Assembly: GCA_963676345.2 (NCBI GenBank)
Contig: CAXXTS010000005.1
Coordinates: 806,001 to 870,000 of the forward strand
Direction: 5' to 3'
DNA length: 64,000 nucleotides
Source of the DNA: G963665925 sp963676345
GTDB taxonomy: Bacteria; Bacillota; Clostridia; Peptostreptococcales; Acidaminobacteraceae
Positions 1-8,107 of the stretch are shown here, piece by piece. Position 1 is the stretch's first letter. The number at the start of each line of letters is the position of its first letter. Below the pieces are notes generated by a model, which saw nothing but the letters and a program-made list of their open reading frames with translations, was not told the origin of the DNA and made no database searches. The translations under genes and the position numbers were made by a program.

Positions 1-128
1 TAGAGCGCCGGAAGGCAATGCAAGAGGAAAAATCACTGGACCAAATATATGCATTACTTGACCAGGTGCTGTTAGAGTTAAAAGCCATTCACGAGCACAT
101 GGAAAGTCAGGATTGTGATGAAAAGTAG
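1..128 (+). CDS. C-terminal end of an unidentified protein (partial)
   Basis: The window opens inside a reading frame that closes with TAG at 126-128. The visible tail (about 41 residues) is charged and helical-looking, with a leucine/isoleucine heptad-like stretch (QIYALLDQVLLELKAI) that could be a coiled coil, and it ends in DCDEK. A hairpin terminator follows 12 bases later, which supports this as a genuine gene end. The family cannot be recognised from so little sequence. Confidence 0.6.
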   Translation, partial: ERRKAMQEEKSLDQIYALLDQVLLELKAIHEHMESQDCDEK

Positions 129-140
129 TATGGATTATTA

Positions 141-173
141 AACCACCTATCACATGATGTTAGGTGGTTTTAT
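141..173 (+). terminator. Rho-independent terminator of the partial upstream gene
   Basis: The arms AACCACCTA (141-149) and TAGGTGGTT (161-169) pair perfectly over 9 bp with an 11-nt loop. They are followed by a short T-rich stretch. The hairpin separates the partial gene from the convergent MarR gene. Confidence 0.75.
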
Positions 174-249
174 ACATTCTCAAATCTTGTATGCTTAATT
201 AGCCATAAAATACATTGTGTAATGGGCGTTTAAATGCCATGATTTGATA

Positions 250-717
250 TTACTCAATATCTTCAAAATTGAGTGCTTGGTGGAGCTTCTTCATGGATGT
301 TATAGTCGTTTTATACTCATCTTCAGTTAAAATTTCACGGATTTTCAAATCAAATGACGCGATAATATTCCAGGCATCTTCTGCAAGTTTCATGCATTTA
401 TCCGTTGCTGTAATTCTTCTTATACGTGCGTCATTAGGGTCTTGTTTTCGCTTAACAAGGTCTTTTTTTATGAGTACATTAATCATGGTAGTCAAAGAGG
501 AAGGTTTCACATTAATAAAATTATGAATTTCCTTTTGCGTCAGTTCACCGTGTCTCCAAATCCAGTTCAGGACTTTGAATTGGGAATATGTAATACCAAT
601 ACGTTCAAATTCTTTGTCAAAATAAGTTCTTTCAATTTTATACAAAGAATCTATATAATAACCCATTCTTGTTTTAGAAATGTCTTTTCCGAGTTGCTTT
701 CTAAATTTATTTTCCAT
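250..717 (-). CDS. MarR-family winged-helix transcriptional regulator
   Basis: The 155-residue product has the MarR layout: helices at both ends for dimerisation around a central winged helix. Residues about 50-110 hold the recognition helix region (KPSSLTTMINVLIKKDLV) followed by the wing motif DPNDARIRRI, which matches the family DxRxxR signature. It is divergent from the kynureninase operon. The 254-bp gap between them carries three TTTAG-N4-CTAAA sites around the kynU promoter, so it most likely represses that operon and releases it on binding an aromatic ligand such as kynurenine or anthranilate. The family call is firm; the ligand is inference. Confidence 0.9.
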   Translation of the reverse strand: MENKFRKQLGKDISKTRMGYYIDSLYKIERTYFDKEFERIGITYSQFKVLNWIWRHGELTQKEIHNFINVKPSSLTTMINVLIKKDLVKRKQDPNDARIRRITATDKCMKLAEDAWNIIASFDLKIREILTEDEYKTTITSMKKLHQALNFEDIE

Positions 718-873
718 AAGGTCTCATCTCGATTTCATAAAATACGTTGTGTCACTTTATAAATATAATATCAAAAAAAGTGAGTATTTGATACACCATA
801 GTGTTTCAAGTCTATCCAGATCCGAAGGAAAGCTCATAATTGAGTGAAAATTGTGCGAAATCCAAAATACAGA

Positions 874-902
874 TTGACATTTAGGTATCTAAATAATATA
901 AT
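874..902 (+). promoter_or_regulatory. Sigma-A promoter of the kynureninase operon
   Basis: TTGACA (874-879) and TATAAT (897-902) are perfect consensus hexamers separated by 17 bp. The start codon of kynU lies 70 bp downstream. A promoter this strong needs repression, which agrees with the operator copies placed in and just after it. Confidence 0.9.
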
Positions 903-930
903 TTAGCTAACTAAAATTTAGATATCTAAA
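880..930. promoter_or_regulatory. Three tandem MarR-type operators, TTTAG-N4-CTAAA
   Basis: Three 14-bp inverted repeats lie at 880-893 (spacer GTAT), 902-915 (spacer CTAA) and 917-930 (spacer ATAT). The third extends to a perfect 16-bp palindrome at 916-931. Site 1 fills the spacer between -35 and -10, site 2 starts at the end of the -10, and site 3 lies in the early transcribed region. This is a classic blocking arrangement. The neighbouring MarR protein is the obvious candidate to bind; that link is inference. Confidence 0.85.
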
Positions 931-971
931 TAAAAACCGTAATCTAACTTACTTACAAGGAGGCACACAAA

Positions 972-2255
972 ATGAAGTACACATTTGAAGACGGCATTGC
1001 ATTTGCTAGGGAACTGGATGTAAATGATCCTCTTTCAAAATTTCGAGACCGATTCTATTTAAACGAAGGCGAGATTTATATGGATGGAAACTCCCTGGGA
1101 TTGTGTTCAAAAGATGCAGAGGAAACGCTTATGCGCGTTTTGGATGAATGGAAGACCATGGGCATTAATTGCTGGACGAAGCCAGACATTCAGCTTTTTC
1201 TATATCAAGATCATCTAGGCGGACTTTGCGCGCCTCTGATAAATGCTGATCCAGATGAAGTGACCATTCATGCTAATACAACCATTAACATTCACTCAGC
1301 TTTAGGGACGTTTTACAAGCCAACAGAAACACGAAATAAAATTTTAGTTGATGATATTAACTTTCCAACAGATCGTCATGCTGTTGACGGACAGCTTAGA
1401 CTCAAGGGACTTGATCCGGACGATTTTGTTAAGGTGGTCAAGAGCCGTGACGGAAAGCATATATTCGAGGAAGACATTGTTGATGCAATGACAGATGATG
1501 TAGCGGTTGTTTTATTACCATCGGTTCTTTATAGAAGCGGTCAACTGGTAAACATGAAATATGTAACAGATGAAGCGCATAAACGTGGAATCATCATTGG
1601 ATGGGATCTGTGTCACTCAATTGGCGCAGTTGCACACGATTTTAAAGATATAAATCCAGATTTTGCTGTATGGTGCACATACAAATATTTGAACGGGGGA
1701 CCAGGGGCATCCGCAGGTCTTTATATTAATAGAATGCATTTTGATAAACCATCCGGTCTTCCAGGATGGCATGGAAATGTTAAGGATACGCAGTTTGAAC
1801 TCAAGCACCAATTTGAAAAAGCAAAATATGCTGGGGGCTGGCAGTCTGGTACGCAGAGTATTTTATGTATGGCGCCACTTGAAGGTTCACTCAACATGTA
1901 CGCTGAAGCAGGTGTGGAGAATTTAAGAACAAAGTCCCTTAAACTGACAGCTTACATGCGTTTTCTTATTGAAGCGAAGCTTCAAAAATACGGTTTTTCG
2001 GTAGGGACACCGACGGATGACGCCATACGTGGTGGTCATTTAGCGCTTGAGCATGATGACGCTCTGCGTATTAACGAAGCACTGAAAGCAGCGAATGTCG
2101 TACCTGATTTCAGATATCCAAATGTCATCAGACTGGCGCCTGCTCCGCTATACGTAAGATTTGAAGATGTTTATGAAATGGTTCAGCGCATTGTGGACAT
2201 TATGGAAAATCGCAAGTATGAAGCATATGAGAACAAGATTGATTCAGTTGCGTAG
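972..2255 (+). CDS. kynU: Kynureninase (L-kynurenine hydrolase)
   Basis: A 427-residue PLP-dependent fold-type I enzyme that cleaves L-kynurenine to anthranilate and L-alanine in the cytoplasm. Family features are seen in order: the N-terminal MDGNSLG loop, the NFPTDRHA segment, WDLCHSIGA (cofactor-binding Asp), and the TYKYLNGGPG motif in which Lys238 should form the Schiff base. The C-terminal GGHLALEH and VVPDFR segments close the active site. Length is normal for the family. The start is supported by AAGGAGG about 8 bases upstream. No tryptophan dioxygenase or kynurenine formamidase lies nearby, so kynurenine probably comes from outside the cell through one of the two transporters that follow. 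Confidence 0.95.
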   Translation: MKYTFEDGIAFARELDVNDPLSKFRDRFYLNEGEIYMDGNSLGLCSKDAEETLMRVLDEWKTMGINCWTKPDIQLFLYQDHLGGLCAPLINADPDEVTIHANTTINIHSALGTFYKPTETRNKILVDDINFPTDRHAVDGQLRLKGLDPDDFVKVVKSRDGKHIFEEDIVDAMTDDVAVVLLPSVLYRSGQLVNMKYVTDEAHKRGIIIGWDLCHSIGAVAHDFKDINPDFAVWCTYKYLNGGPGASAGLYINRMHFDKPSGLPGWHGNVKDTQFELKHQFEKAKYAGGWQSGTQSILCMAPLEGSLNMYAEAGVENLRTKSLKLTAYMRFLIEAKLQKYGFSVGTPTDDAIRGGHLALEHDDALRINEALKAANVVPDFRYPNVIRLAPAPLYVRFEDVYEMVQRIVDIMENRKYEAYENKIDSVA

Positions 2256-2283
2256 GTAGACTATATAAGCGAGTGATTACAAT

Positions 2284-3642
2284 ATGTTAGATGGAATAAA
2301 AGTGCATAAAAGAGCCATGATAGTATCATGGCTCCTTCTCTTAGCGGTAATGTTTTTTAAGCCGCTAGGGCTTACACTGAGTCAAAGGTTTGTGCTGGGG
2401 TCGCTTTTTTTAGTAATCGTTTGGTGGGGAACCGGAATTGTACATAAGAACATTGCATCCTTATTTTTGATCGTCATGTTCCTTATATTTGGGGAAACAC
2501 CTATTGAAAAAGTGCTCTACTTTCCAATGTCAGACAATATCATTTTAGTTATAGCCTCATACTTACTTTCTCGTGGTATTGTCAACAGTGGTGTTGCAGA
2601 CCGAATTGCAAACAGATTGTTAAAGCGGTACTGCAAAAATAGCCTACAGCTAGTAGGCATGTCATTTGTACTTGGAATATGCTTTATCTTCATTATCCCG
2701 CAGCCTTTTCCGCGTGTAATATTGCTCTCGTCTATATACTTGAATTTACTTAATAAAACAAAAGTAAGTCTAGATGAGAAAAAAGTCATTTTGTTTAGCG
2801 TATTTGTTGCTGCATCAGTAACTTCGCTTATGTTCCTAAATGGAGATGTAATCATCAATAATGCCATTCAGGGATTTGGAGAAGTCAATTTCACATATAT
2901 TGAATGGATGCGTTTGATGACACTGCCCACACTGATTGTTACAGGTATTATTATGTTTGCATACAAAAGAACTTATGCTAAAACACTTAAATCAAAATTT
3001 AATTGGGAGGCGTCAAAGCATCCAGGTGGATTTACGAGTGAAGAAAGTTATGCGGCTGCAATCTCTGGACTGGTAATTATCTTGTGGTTGACTGAATCAT
3101 TTCATGGTTTGTCTTCATCTAAAACAGCAACCATTGGGGTACTGCTTATGTTTGGTTTAAAGTTGATCAGAATCAATGATTACAGAGCAATTAATGTAAG
3201 TTTGCTGATCTTCTTAACAGCGGAATTTGCAATTGGGAAAGTGCTTGTGGGAAGTGGCATTGCGGGTAGACTTGGAGAGTTGCTGACGCGTATTGTTCCT
3301 GCATCAGAATCTTTCTGGTTCTTCCCAGTTATTGTGCTTCTAATTATGGGACTGCATATGATTATGGGTAGCTTAATCACCGCATTATCTGTACTAATTC
3401 CGACGCTTTCGGTTTTAACGGCAGGTAATGTATCACCTGAAGTGATTACCTTATTGACGGCTACTTCTGTATGTTTCCATTTTCTGCTGCCGTTTCAGCA
3501 CGTAACAATTATGCTTGGCTATGGAAATGCATTTTATGACAATAGACATGTCTTAAAATTTGGGGGTGTACTGACTGGCGTTACACTTTTGTCAGTGCTA
3601 TGCATCTACTTGCCTTGGTGGCGGTTGATGCAGATTCTTTAG
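2284..3642 (+). CDS. DASS/SLC13-type anion transporter-like membrane protein
   Basis: A 452-residue integral membrane protein with about 10-12 hydrophobic segments. The C-terminal region (LLPFQHVTIMLGYGNAF followed by LKFGGVLTG and a final PWWRLM) resembles the divalent anion:Na+ symporter family end domain, and the N-terminus has the matching SDNIILVIASYLLSRGI segment. It lies 28 bp after kynU and 25 bp before the next transporter, so the three are co-transcribed. In this setting it could export anthranilate or move another carboxylate; the substrate cannot be read from sequence. The family call is moderately sure. Confidence 0.75.
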   Translation: MLDGIKVHKRAMIVSWLLLLAVMFFKPLGLTLSQRFVLGSLFLVIVWWGTGIVHKNIASLFLIVMFLIFGETPIEKVLYFPMSDNIILVIASYLLSRGIVNSGVADRIANRLLKRYCKNSLQLVGMSFVLGICFIFIIPQPFPRVILLSSIYLNLLNKTKVSLDEKKVILFSVFVAASVTSLMFLNGDVIINNAIQGFGEVNFTYIEWMRLMTLPTLIVTGIIMFAYKRTYAKTLKSKFNWEASKHPGGFTSEESYAAAISGLVIILWLTESFHGLSSSKTATIGVLLMFGLKLIRINDYRAINVSLLIFLTAEFAIGKVLVGSGIAGRLGELLTRIVPASESFWFFPVIVLLIMGLHMIMGSLITALSVLIPTLSVLTAGNVSPEVITLLTATSVCFHFLLPFQHVTIMLGYGNAFYDNRHVLKFGGVLTGVTLLSVLCIYLPWWRLMQIL

Positions 3643-3667
3643 AACTTAGAATTGTCAGGGGGAAAAA

Positions 3668-4771
3668 ATGAAAGAGCAAGCAAATTGGAAAGATATTATC
3701 GCATTTGGTGGTGCAATAATGGCCTTTATGATTGGCGCTGGGTTTGCATCGGGACAAGAGGTTTTACAGTTCTTTGTTGGCTTCGGGCTATGGGGAAGTT
3801 TGGGCGCGGGTCTTATTGCGATGATTCTATTCTCTTGGTTCAGTGCGAGTATTATGGAAGATGGGAGAAAACTTCAGCTAGATGATCCTAATGCAATTTT
3901 TGCGTACTATTGTGGCCCAGCCATTGGTAAGTTTTTTGAATGGTTTGTACCGGCCTTGCTATTTTTAGTGGTATCGATAATGATTTCGGGTGCGGGAGCT
4001 ACTGTTGCAGAGCATTATGGTGCCAACCCGAATATTGGTCGTGTAGCAATGGCCATTGCTGCCCTTGCTACGGTGCTTCTTGGCCTCAAAAAGCTCGTGC
4101 GCATTATTGGGTATATTGGTCCGGTTATAGTTGTATTCACTATAGCGATGGGGCTACTTAGTATTGCTCAAAATCCGGCAGGTATTGCTGCATCGAACCA
4201 AGTTATTGAAACGCTCGATGTACCCAAAGCGGCATCCAACTGGGTATTTGCAGGTGTACTATATGCCGCGTTTGCAGTAGTTGGGCTGATGCCTTTTATC
4301 GCTGGGATCGGTAAGCAAGCGAAGAATGCTAAAGATACCTTATATGGCGGTATTTTTGGTGGGGTTGCATTTATGGCAGGCGCGATGATTTTAAGTACAG
4401 GACTGCTAGCAAATCTTGCAGATGTTTACGATAAGCAGATTCCATCTCTTGTTGTTGCGAGTAAACTTTTTCCGCTTATTGGGTCAATATTTGCGCTACT
4501 ACTTCTTGCAGGGATATATACAACTGCAGTACCAATGCTTTGGACTGCCTGTAATAGAATCACCACTGACGAGAGTAGTACAAAATATAAAATTACAGCA
4601 AGCGTAATCATTCTTATATCTTATTTTGGTGGACAGCTGCAGTTCGGTCGAATGGTTGGTATCGTGTATCCTTCAACAGGTTATATGGGCATTCTATTGT
4701 TTGCTGGAATGATTTATAAGCGTTATATTAAGAAGAATACTAGAGAAATTGAACATTCAGATGTAGCCTAA
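3668..4771 (+). CDS. YkvI-family (APC/LeuT-like) amino-acid transporter
   Basis: A 367-residue polytopic membrane protein with about 10 helices. The N-terminal signature MIGAGFASGQEVLQF is diagnostic of the YkvI family, which is related to LeuT-fold transporters with the unwound glycine-rich first helix. It starts with ATG after a GGGGGAAAA ribosome site and ends the kynureninase operon just before a terminator. The likely role is uptake of kynurenine or a related aromatic amino acid to feed KynU. That role rests on context only. Confidence 0.8.
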   Translation: MKEQANWKDIIAFGGAIMAFMIGAGFASGQEVLQFFVGFGLWGSLGAGLIAMILFSWFSASIMEDGRKLQLDDPNAIFAYYCGPAIGKFFEWFVPALLFLVVSIMISGAGATVAEHYGANPNIGRVAMAIAALATVLLGLKKLVRIIGYIGPVIVVFTIAMGLLSIAQNPAGIAASNQVIETLDVPKAASNWVFAGVLYAAFAVVGLMPFIAGIGKQAKNAKDTLYGGIFGGVAFMAGAMILSTGLLANLADVYDKQIPSLVVASKLFPLIGSIFALLLLAGIYTTAVPMLWTACNRITTDESSTKYKITASVIILISYFGGQLQFGRMVGIVYPSTGYMGILLFAGMIYKRYIKKNTREIEHSDVA

Positions 4772-4803
4772 ATAGAAATAGGAGAAGATGTTCCACCTAA
4801 ATC

Positions 4804-4842
4804 AAAACCAGCTATACTAGATTTAGTGTAGCTGGTTTATTT
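4804..4842 (+). terminator. Terminator of the kynureninase operon
   Basis: AACCAGCTATAC (4806-4817) pairs with GTGTAGCTGGTT (4826-4837) over 12 bp including one G-T pair, followed by TTATTTAT. It lies 35 bp after the YkvI-family gene. Confidence 0.85.
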
Positions 4843-4902
4843 ATGACACTCATTATGAGCCGTGAAAGAAAACGATTCATTTTAAAATACCCTATATTTT
4901 TT

Positions 4903-4943
4903 AAAAAAATCCACCTGCTTTTCTAAGGAAAAGGGTGGATTTT
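4903..4943 (-). terminator. Terminator of ppnP on the minus strand
   Basis: AAAATCCACC and GGTGGATTTT form a 10-bp stem around an 18-nt loop. Read on the minus strand the hairpin is followed by a run of T. It lies directly after the ppnP stop codon. Confidence 0.8.
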
Positions 4944-4950
4944 AATGGTT

Positions 4951-5262
4951 CTATGCTTTGAAGTAGCTGCAGCAGTAGTCTGCAACCTCTTTAACGATGA
5001 GTTTGAAAGAAGCGTTAGCTGGAACTTCAAAGGACTCACCGCCAGAAACAGTGATCCACTCTTCTGAGTCGGGGAGTAAAACCTCCATTACACCGGCCGA
5101 AATTTCCATAAGTTCTTTATCGGATGTTCCAAATTCATACGCTCCAGGAAGCATAATGCCAAGGGTCTTTTTTTCACCATTTTCTAAGTAAAAGGTACGG
5201 CTTGTAACACTGCCTTTGAAGTAAATGTTGGCTTTTTTTTCGAGTTTAACGTTTTTGAACAT
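4951..5262 (-). CDS. ppnP: Pyrimidine/purine nucleoside phosphorylase (PpnP, cupin fold)
   Basis: The 103-residue product matches the small YaiE/PpnP cupin family along its whole length. Signatures are the N-terminal YFKGSVTSRTF, the central KTLGIMLPGAYEFGT, MEISAGVMEVLLPDSEEW, and ESFEVPANASFKL. Members phosphorolyse several nucleosides (adenosine, guanosine, inosine, uridine and others) to base plus ribose-1-phosphate in the cytoplasm. The gene is monocistronic, with its own promoter overlapped by an inverted repeat and its own terminator. The ribosome site GGGAGGCAAT precedes the ATG. Confidence 0.92.
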   Translation of the reverse strand: MFKNVKLEKKANIYFKGSVTSRTFYLENGEKKTLGIMLPGAYEFGTSDKELMEISAGVMEVLLPDSEEWITVSGGESFEVPANASFKLIVKEVADYCCSYFKA

Positions 5263-5299
5263 ATTGCCTCCCTAAAATGTGGTTGTATTTTTATACAAT

Positions 5300-5328
5300 A
5301 TTATACGTATAAAGCGTATAATGTGCAA
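5300..5328 (-). promoter_or_regulatory. Promoter of ppnP with overlapping inverted repeat
   Basis: On the minus strand TTGCAC (5328-5323) and TATAAT (5305-5300) are 17 bp apart. An inverted repeat, ATTATACG (5300-5307) and CGTATAAT (5315-5322) with a 7-bp gap, covers the -10 and most of the spacer. Inside it lies a further TATACGTATA palindrome (5302-5311). The placement suggests control by an unidentified repressor. Confidence 0.75.
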
Positions 5329-5446
5329 CCTATAATCAGAATATATTAAAGAACGAAAACCATGGATTGCGTGTAATCAGTTTGCCCATCTATGAGGCTT
5401 TTATTTGGGGAATCAGTTTGTCATCCCTCGTTATAGTTAAACTATT

Positions 5447-6394
5447 CTAGGAAGATGTAGTGGAAGTAAAGTTTATTTTCCCGTTCAGATTCTGGGTATG
5501 GGTGAGTCGTCCATCTTTTGTGATGATAATGGCTTCTATGCCCTGAGTGCTGTTTACTTTATGCAAAATTGATTCAATATCTAAGCCAAATAGTTTGGTT
5601 GTATAGAGATCGCAGTCCAGGGACTTATCGGCAATGATAGTGAGTGAAGCCAGGTTTGACTCAACCGGATAACCCGTTTTACTATCGAAAATGTGATGAT
5701 AAGTGTGGTTATTACTTTCAAAGACGCGTTCATAAATACCGGAGGTGACAACGGATTGGTCTTTGATTTTTACACTCGCAACCAGATTGCCCCTAGGTAG
5801 AAAGGGGTTTTGTATGCCCACACGCCACTGACTTTCATCAGATGGGGAGTCGCCATAGACATAGACATTGCCACCAATATCAATCATAGCTGAAATAGCA
5901 CCACTTGCCTTAAAAAAGGCCATAATCTTGTCACAAAAATACCCTTTTGCGATGGCACCAAGATCAATCTCCATACCTTCTTTAAGAAAGAATACGGTCT
6001 TGTGTTCCTCATCCAGTCTAATATATTCAGGTTTTATAAGATCAAGAATGTCTAAAATGGCCTCATGCTTTGGCACGCATGCGTCTTCAAATCCGATTCG
6101 CCAGAGCTTTACAAGGGGTCCTATTGCAATGTTTAAGGAGCTGTCTTGATCCATACTGTGTTCTTTACCGATTTTTATAAGCTCAAATAGGTCTGAATCA
6201 ACCGGTTGCGGCTTAATAAAAGCGGATTTTTTGAGCATGTAAAGAGGGGAATGATTGCTATTGGCACTAAAAACACTTTCATAGTGCACAAGCATTTTAA
6301 TAGCTTGTGTGACGATTTCTTCAGCGTGCACTCCTTTGAAATAAAGGGTTATTTTTGTCCCCATAAGATGAATGGTAGTCCTAAATGCATTCAT
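5447..6394 (-). CDS. apbE: ApbE-family FAD:protein FMN transferase
   Basis: A 315-residue enzyme that moves FMN from FAD onto a Ser/Thr of a target protein. Family motifs are MGTKITLYF near the N-terminus, EIDLGAIAKGYFCDK, MIDIGGNVYVYG, SVVTSGIYER and the HHIFDSKTGYP metal/flavin-binding segment. There is no signal peptide or lipobox, unlike the common periplasmic forms, so it should act in the cytoplasm. That fits the nearby cytoplasmic target: the reductase at 8108-10537 carries an FMN_bind domain with motif DALSGAS. Its start overlaps the LysR gene end by 14 bp, so the two are one operon. The start is backed by AGGAG 7 bases upstream. Confidence 0.93.
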   Translation of the reverse strand: MNAFRTTIHLMGTKITLYFKGVHAEEIVTQAIKMLVHYESVFSANSNHSPLYMLKKSAFIKPQPVDSDLFELIKIGKEHSMDQDSSLNIAIGPLVKLWRIGFEDACVPKHEAILDILDLIKPEYIRLDEEHKTVFFLKEGMEIDLGAIAKGYFCDKIMAFFKASGAISAMIDIGGNVYVYGDSPSDESQWRVGIQNPFLPRGNLVASVKIKDQSVVTSGIYERVFESNNHTYHHIFDSKTGYPVESNLASLTIIADKSLDCDLYTTKLFGLDIESILHKVNSTQGIEAIIITKDGRLTHTQNLNGKINFTSTTSS

Positions 6395-7334
6395 TTTTTT
6401 CTCCTAATCTTATCTTATTTTCCTCATCCATTGAAAAGGAGTCAATCAGCGCGCTATCCATTTCGGAGAGTTTCCTATCTGAGTGATAGGCTATAAAAAA
6501 ATCTAAACACAATTCATCCATAGGGAGTGGATAGATGTTGTATCGAGAAGGGCACGGATCAACACTGAGACTTTCTGGGACAAAGGTAATGCCTAAGTTA
6601 TTCATAGCGAGCTTTCGAACAGTGTAAATCTCGGTGCTTTCGAGCATAATCTTGGGTGATATTTTATAAATGCTCAGGAGCTGATCAATTTGATTTCGAA
6701 TTGAAGAGCCCTTACTCGTCAAAATGAGCTTTTGACACAAAAGCATTTTTATATCAATACTGCCTTCTTCTATACGTGCAACACCTTCTTGGTATAGATC
6801 AGAGGACTGTGGAATTATGGCACTATAACTGTTCTTGCCCCAGACCTTAGACTTTAGATTTGGGGATGTATTTCTTGAATTCTGTCCAATCCAAAAATCA
6901 AGTTCGCCATTCAATGTGCGTTTTTCATTCTTTTCAGGTAAATCCTCTATGAGCTCAACTTTACAGTTCGGATGCTTTTCTAAAAATGTCGGTAGTAAAA
7001 GAGGAAAAATGTATGTACCTAAACTGGGGAGAATTCCGATCTTTATGGCTTGTTTATCCCTATTGGTAATAGCTGATATTTCATTAAGAAACCTGGAATA
7101 CTGATTTTCTGATGCGGTTAAATATTCATAATATATTTTACCTTGTTCAGTCAACCGGTAAGGGAGTTCACTTCTATTGATGAGTTTACAATCAAGTTGT
7201 TTTTCGATTCGTTTAATGACCTGAGTCAGATAAGGCTGAGAAACGTAAAGTGATTTTGCCGCCTTATTGTAGTTACTATATTTCAAAATGGCATCAATAT
7301 AGTAAAGCGTGTTTTGAGGAGTGGTCTGTGACAT
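6381..7334 (-). CDS. LysR-family transcriptional regulator
   Basis: The 317-residue protein has an N-terminal LysR helix-turn-helix (residues about 8-65, AAKSLYVSQPYLTQVIKR) and a periplasmic-binding-protein-like effector domain after it. The start at 7334 is chosen over an in-frame ATG at 7361 because AAAGGA lies directly ahead of it. It is divergent from the FMN reductase/flavoprotein genes and co-transcribed with apbE. The 165-bp shared control region holds a perfect palindrome, so it likely activates the reductase genes in response to their substrate and controls apbE with them. The ligand is unknown. Confidence 0.92.
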   Translation of the reverse strand: MSQTTPQNTLYYIDAILKYSNYNKAAKSLYVSQPYLTQVIKRIEKQLDCKLINRSELPYRLTEQGKIYYEYLTASENQYSRFLNEISAITNRDKQAIKIGILPSLGTYIFPLLLPTFLEKHPNCKVELIEDLPEKNEKRTLNGELDFWIGQNSRNTSPNLKSKVWGKNSYSAIIPQSSDLYQEGVARIEEGSIDIKMLLCQKLILTSKGSSIRNQIDQLLSIYKISPKIMLESTEIYTVRKLAMNNLGITFVPESLSVDPCPSRYNIYPLPMDELCLDFFIAYHSDRKLSEMDSALIDSFSMDEENKIRLGEKNECI

Positions 7335-7382
7335 AGTATCCTTTCTTGTTTTCAGATGCAAAACTTATAGTTGTGATTGATG

Positions 7383-7398
7383 ATAACAAATTTGTTAT
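7383..7398. promoter_or_regulatory. Candidate LysR binding palindrome
   Basis: ATAACAAATTTGTTAT is a perfect 16-bp palindrome that fits the LysR T-N11-A pattern. It lies midway between the divergent LysR and FMN-reductase genes. Related half-sites ATAGTT (7367-7372) and AACTAT (7414-7419) flank it, as expected for recognition plus activation sites. Confidence 0.75.
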
Positions 7399-7499
7399 TG
7401 ATTATCAAGATATAACTATTAGATAGAATTCAAGTAGTGTGTTAATCTTATGTCAAATAAATGCGGTTGTATATTGTCATAAATAGAGAGGGGAACACA

Positions 7500-8099
7500 A
7501 TGGAATATTTAGCAATTGTAGGCACCAATGCTGATGTGTCGACGAATCGCAGGTTGCTTCAGTTTATGCAAAAGCACTTTGAAAGCGAAGCAAAGATTGA
7601 GCTTTTTGAGATAAAAGCATTGCCTGCATTTTACGAGCCTGAAGGGGAGCAAATACCCGAATCAGTGGAGATGTTATCACAAAAGATTTTAAATGCGGAT
7701 GGTGTGATTATCGCAACACCAGAATATGATCATGCTATTCCTGCTGTTTTAAAGAGTGCACTTGAATGGATAAGCTATACCAGCCAAGCACTTACAGACA
7801 AGCCAGTTTTGATAGTAGGTGCCTCTCATGGTATGCTCGGTTCTTCACGCGCACAGGCACATCTTAGACAAATACTGGATTCGCCAGAACTTGCAGCAAG
7901 AATTATGCCAAGCAGTGAATTTCTTTTGGGTAAATCACAGGAAGCCTTTGATTACGCAGGTAAGTTGAAATATCCAGAAAAACTCGAAGAGATGAATGAA
8001 GTCTTTAGAGAATTTCTATTGTTTACAGAAATCACTACAAGGCTACTCGCCGAAAAAGCAGTTGTAAAAAAGAATAAAAAGTTTACATGGGAAGAGTAG
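7500..8099 (+). CDS. NAD(P)H-dependent FMN reductase
   Basis: A 199-residue flavodoxin-like reductase that reduces FMN with NAD(P)H. The GVIIATPEYDHAIPAVLK segment is the family signature, with a phosphate-binding loop near the N-terminus and GASHGMLGSSRAQ later. The start at 7500 is preferred over an in-frame ATG at 7461 because GAGAGGGG precedes it and the fold begins there. It is clearly a paralogue of the N-terminal domain of the next gene (both share SSRAQ-HLRQILD and ATPEY-H-IP). Eight bases separate the two, so they form one operon and probably pass electrons in the same pathway. Confidence 0.92.
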   Translation: MEYLAIVGTNADVSTNRRLLQFMQKHFESEAKIELFEIKALPAFYEPEGEQIPESVEMLSQKILNADGVIIATPEYDHAIPAVLKSALEWISYTSQALTDKPVLIVGASHGMLGSSRAQAHLRQILDSPELAARIMPSSEFLLGKSQEAFDYAGKLKYPEKLEEMNEVFREFLLFTEITTRLLAEKAVVKKNKKFTWEE

Positions 8100-8107
8100 G
8101 AGAGAAT

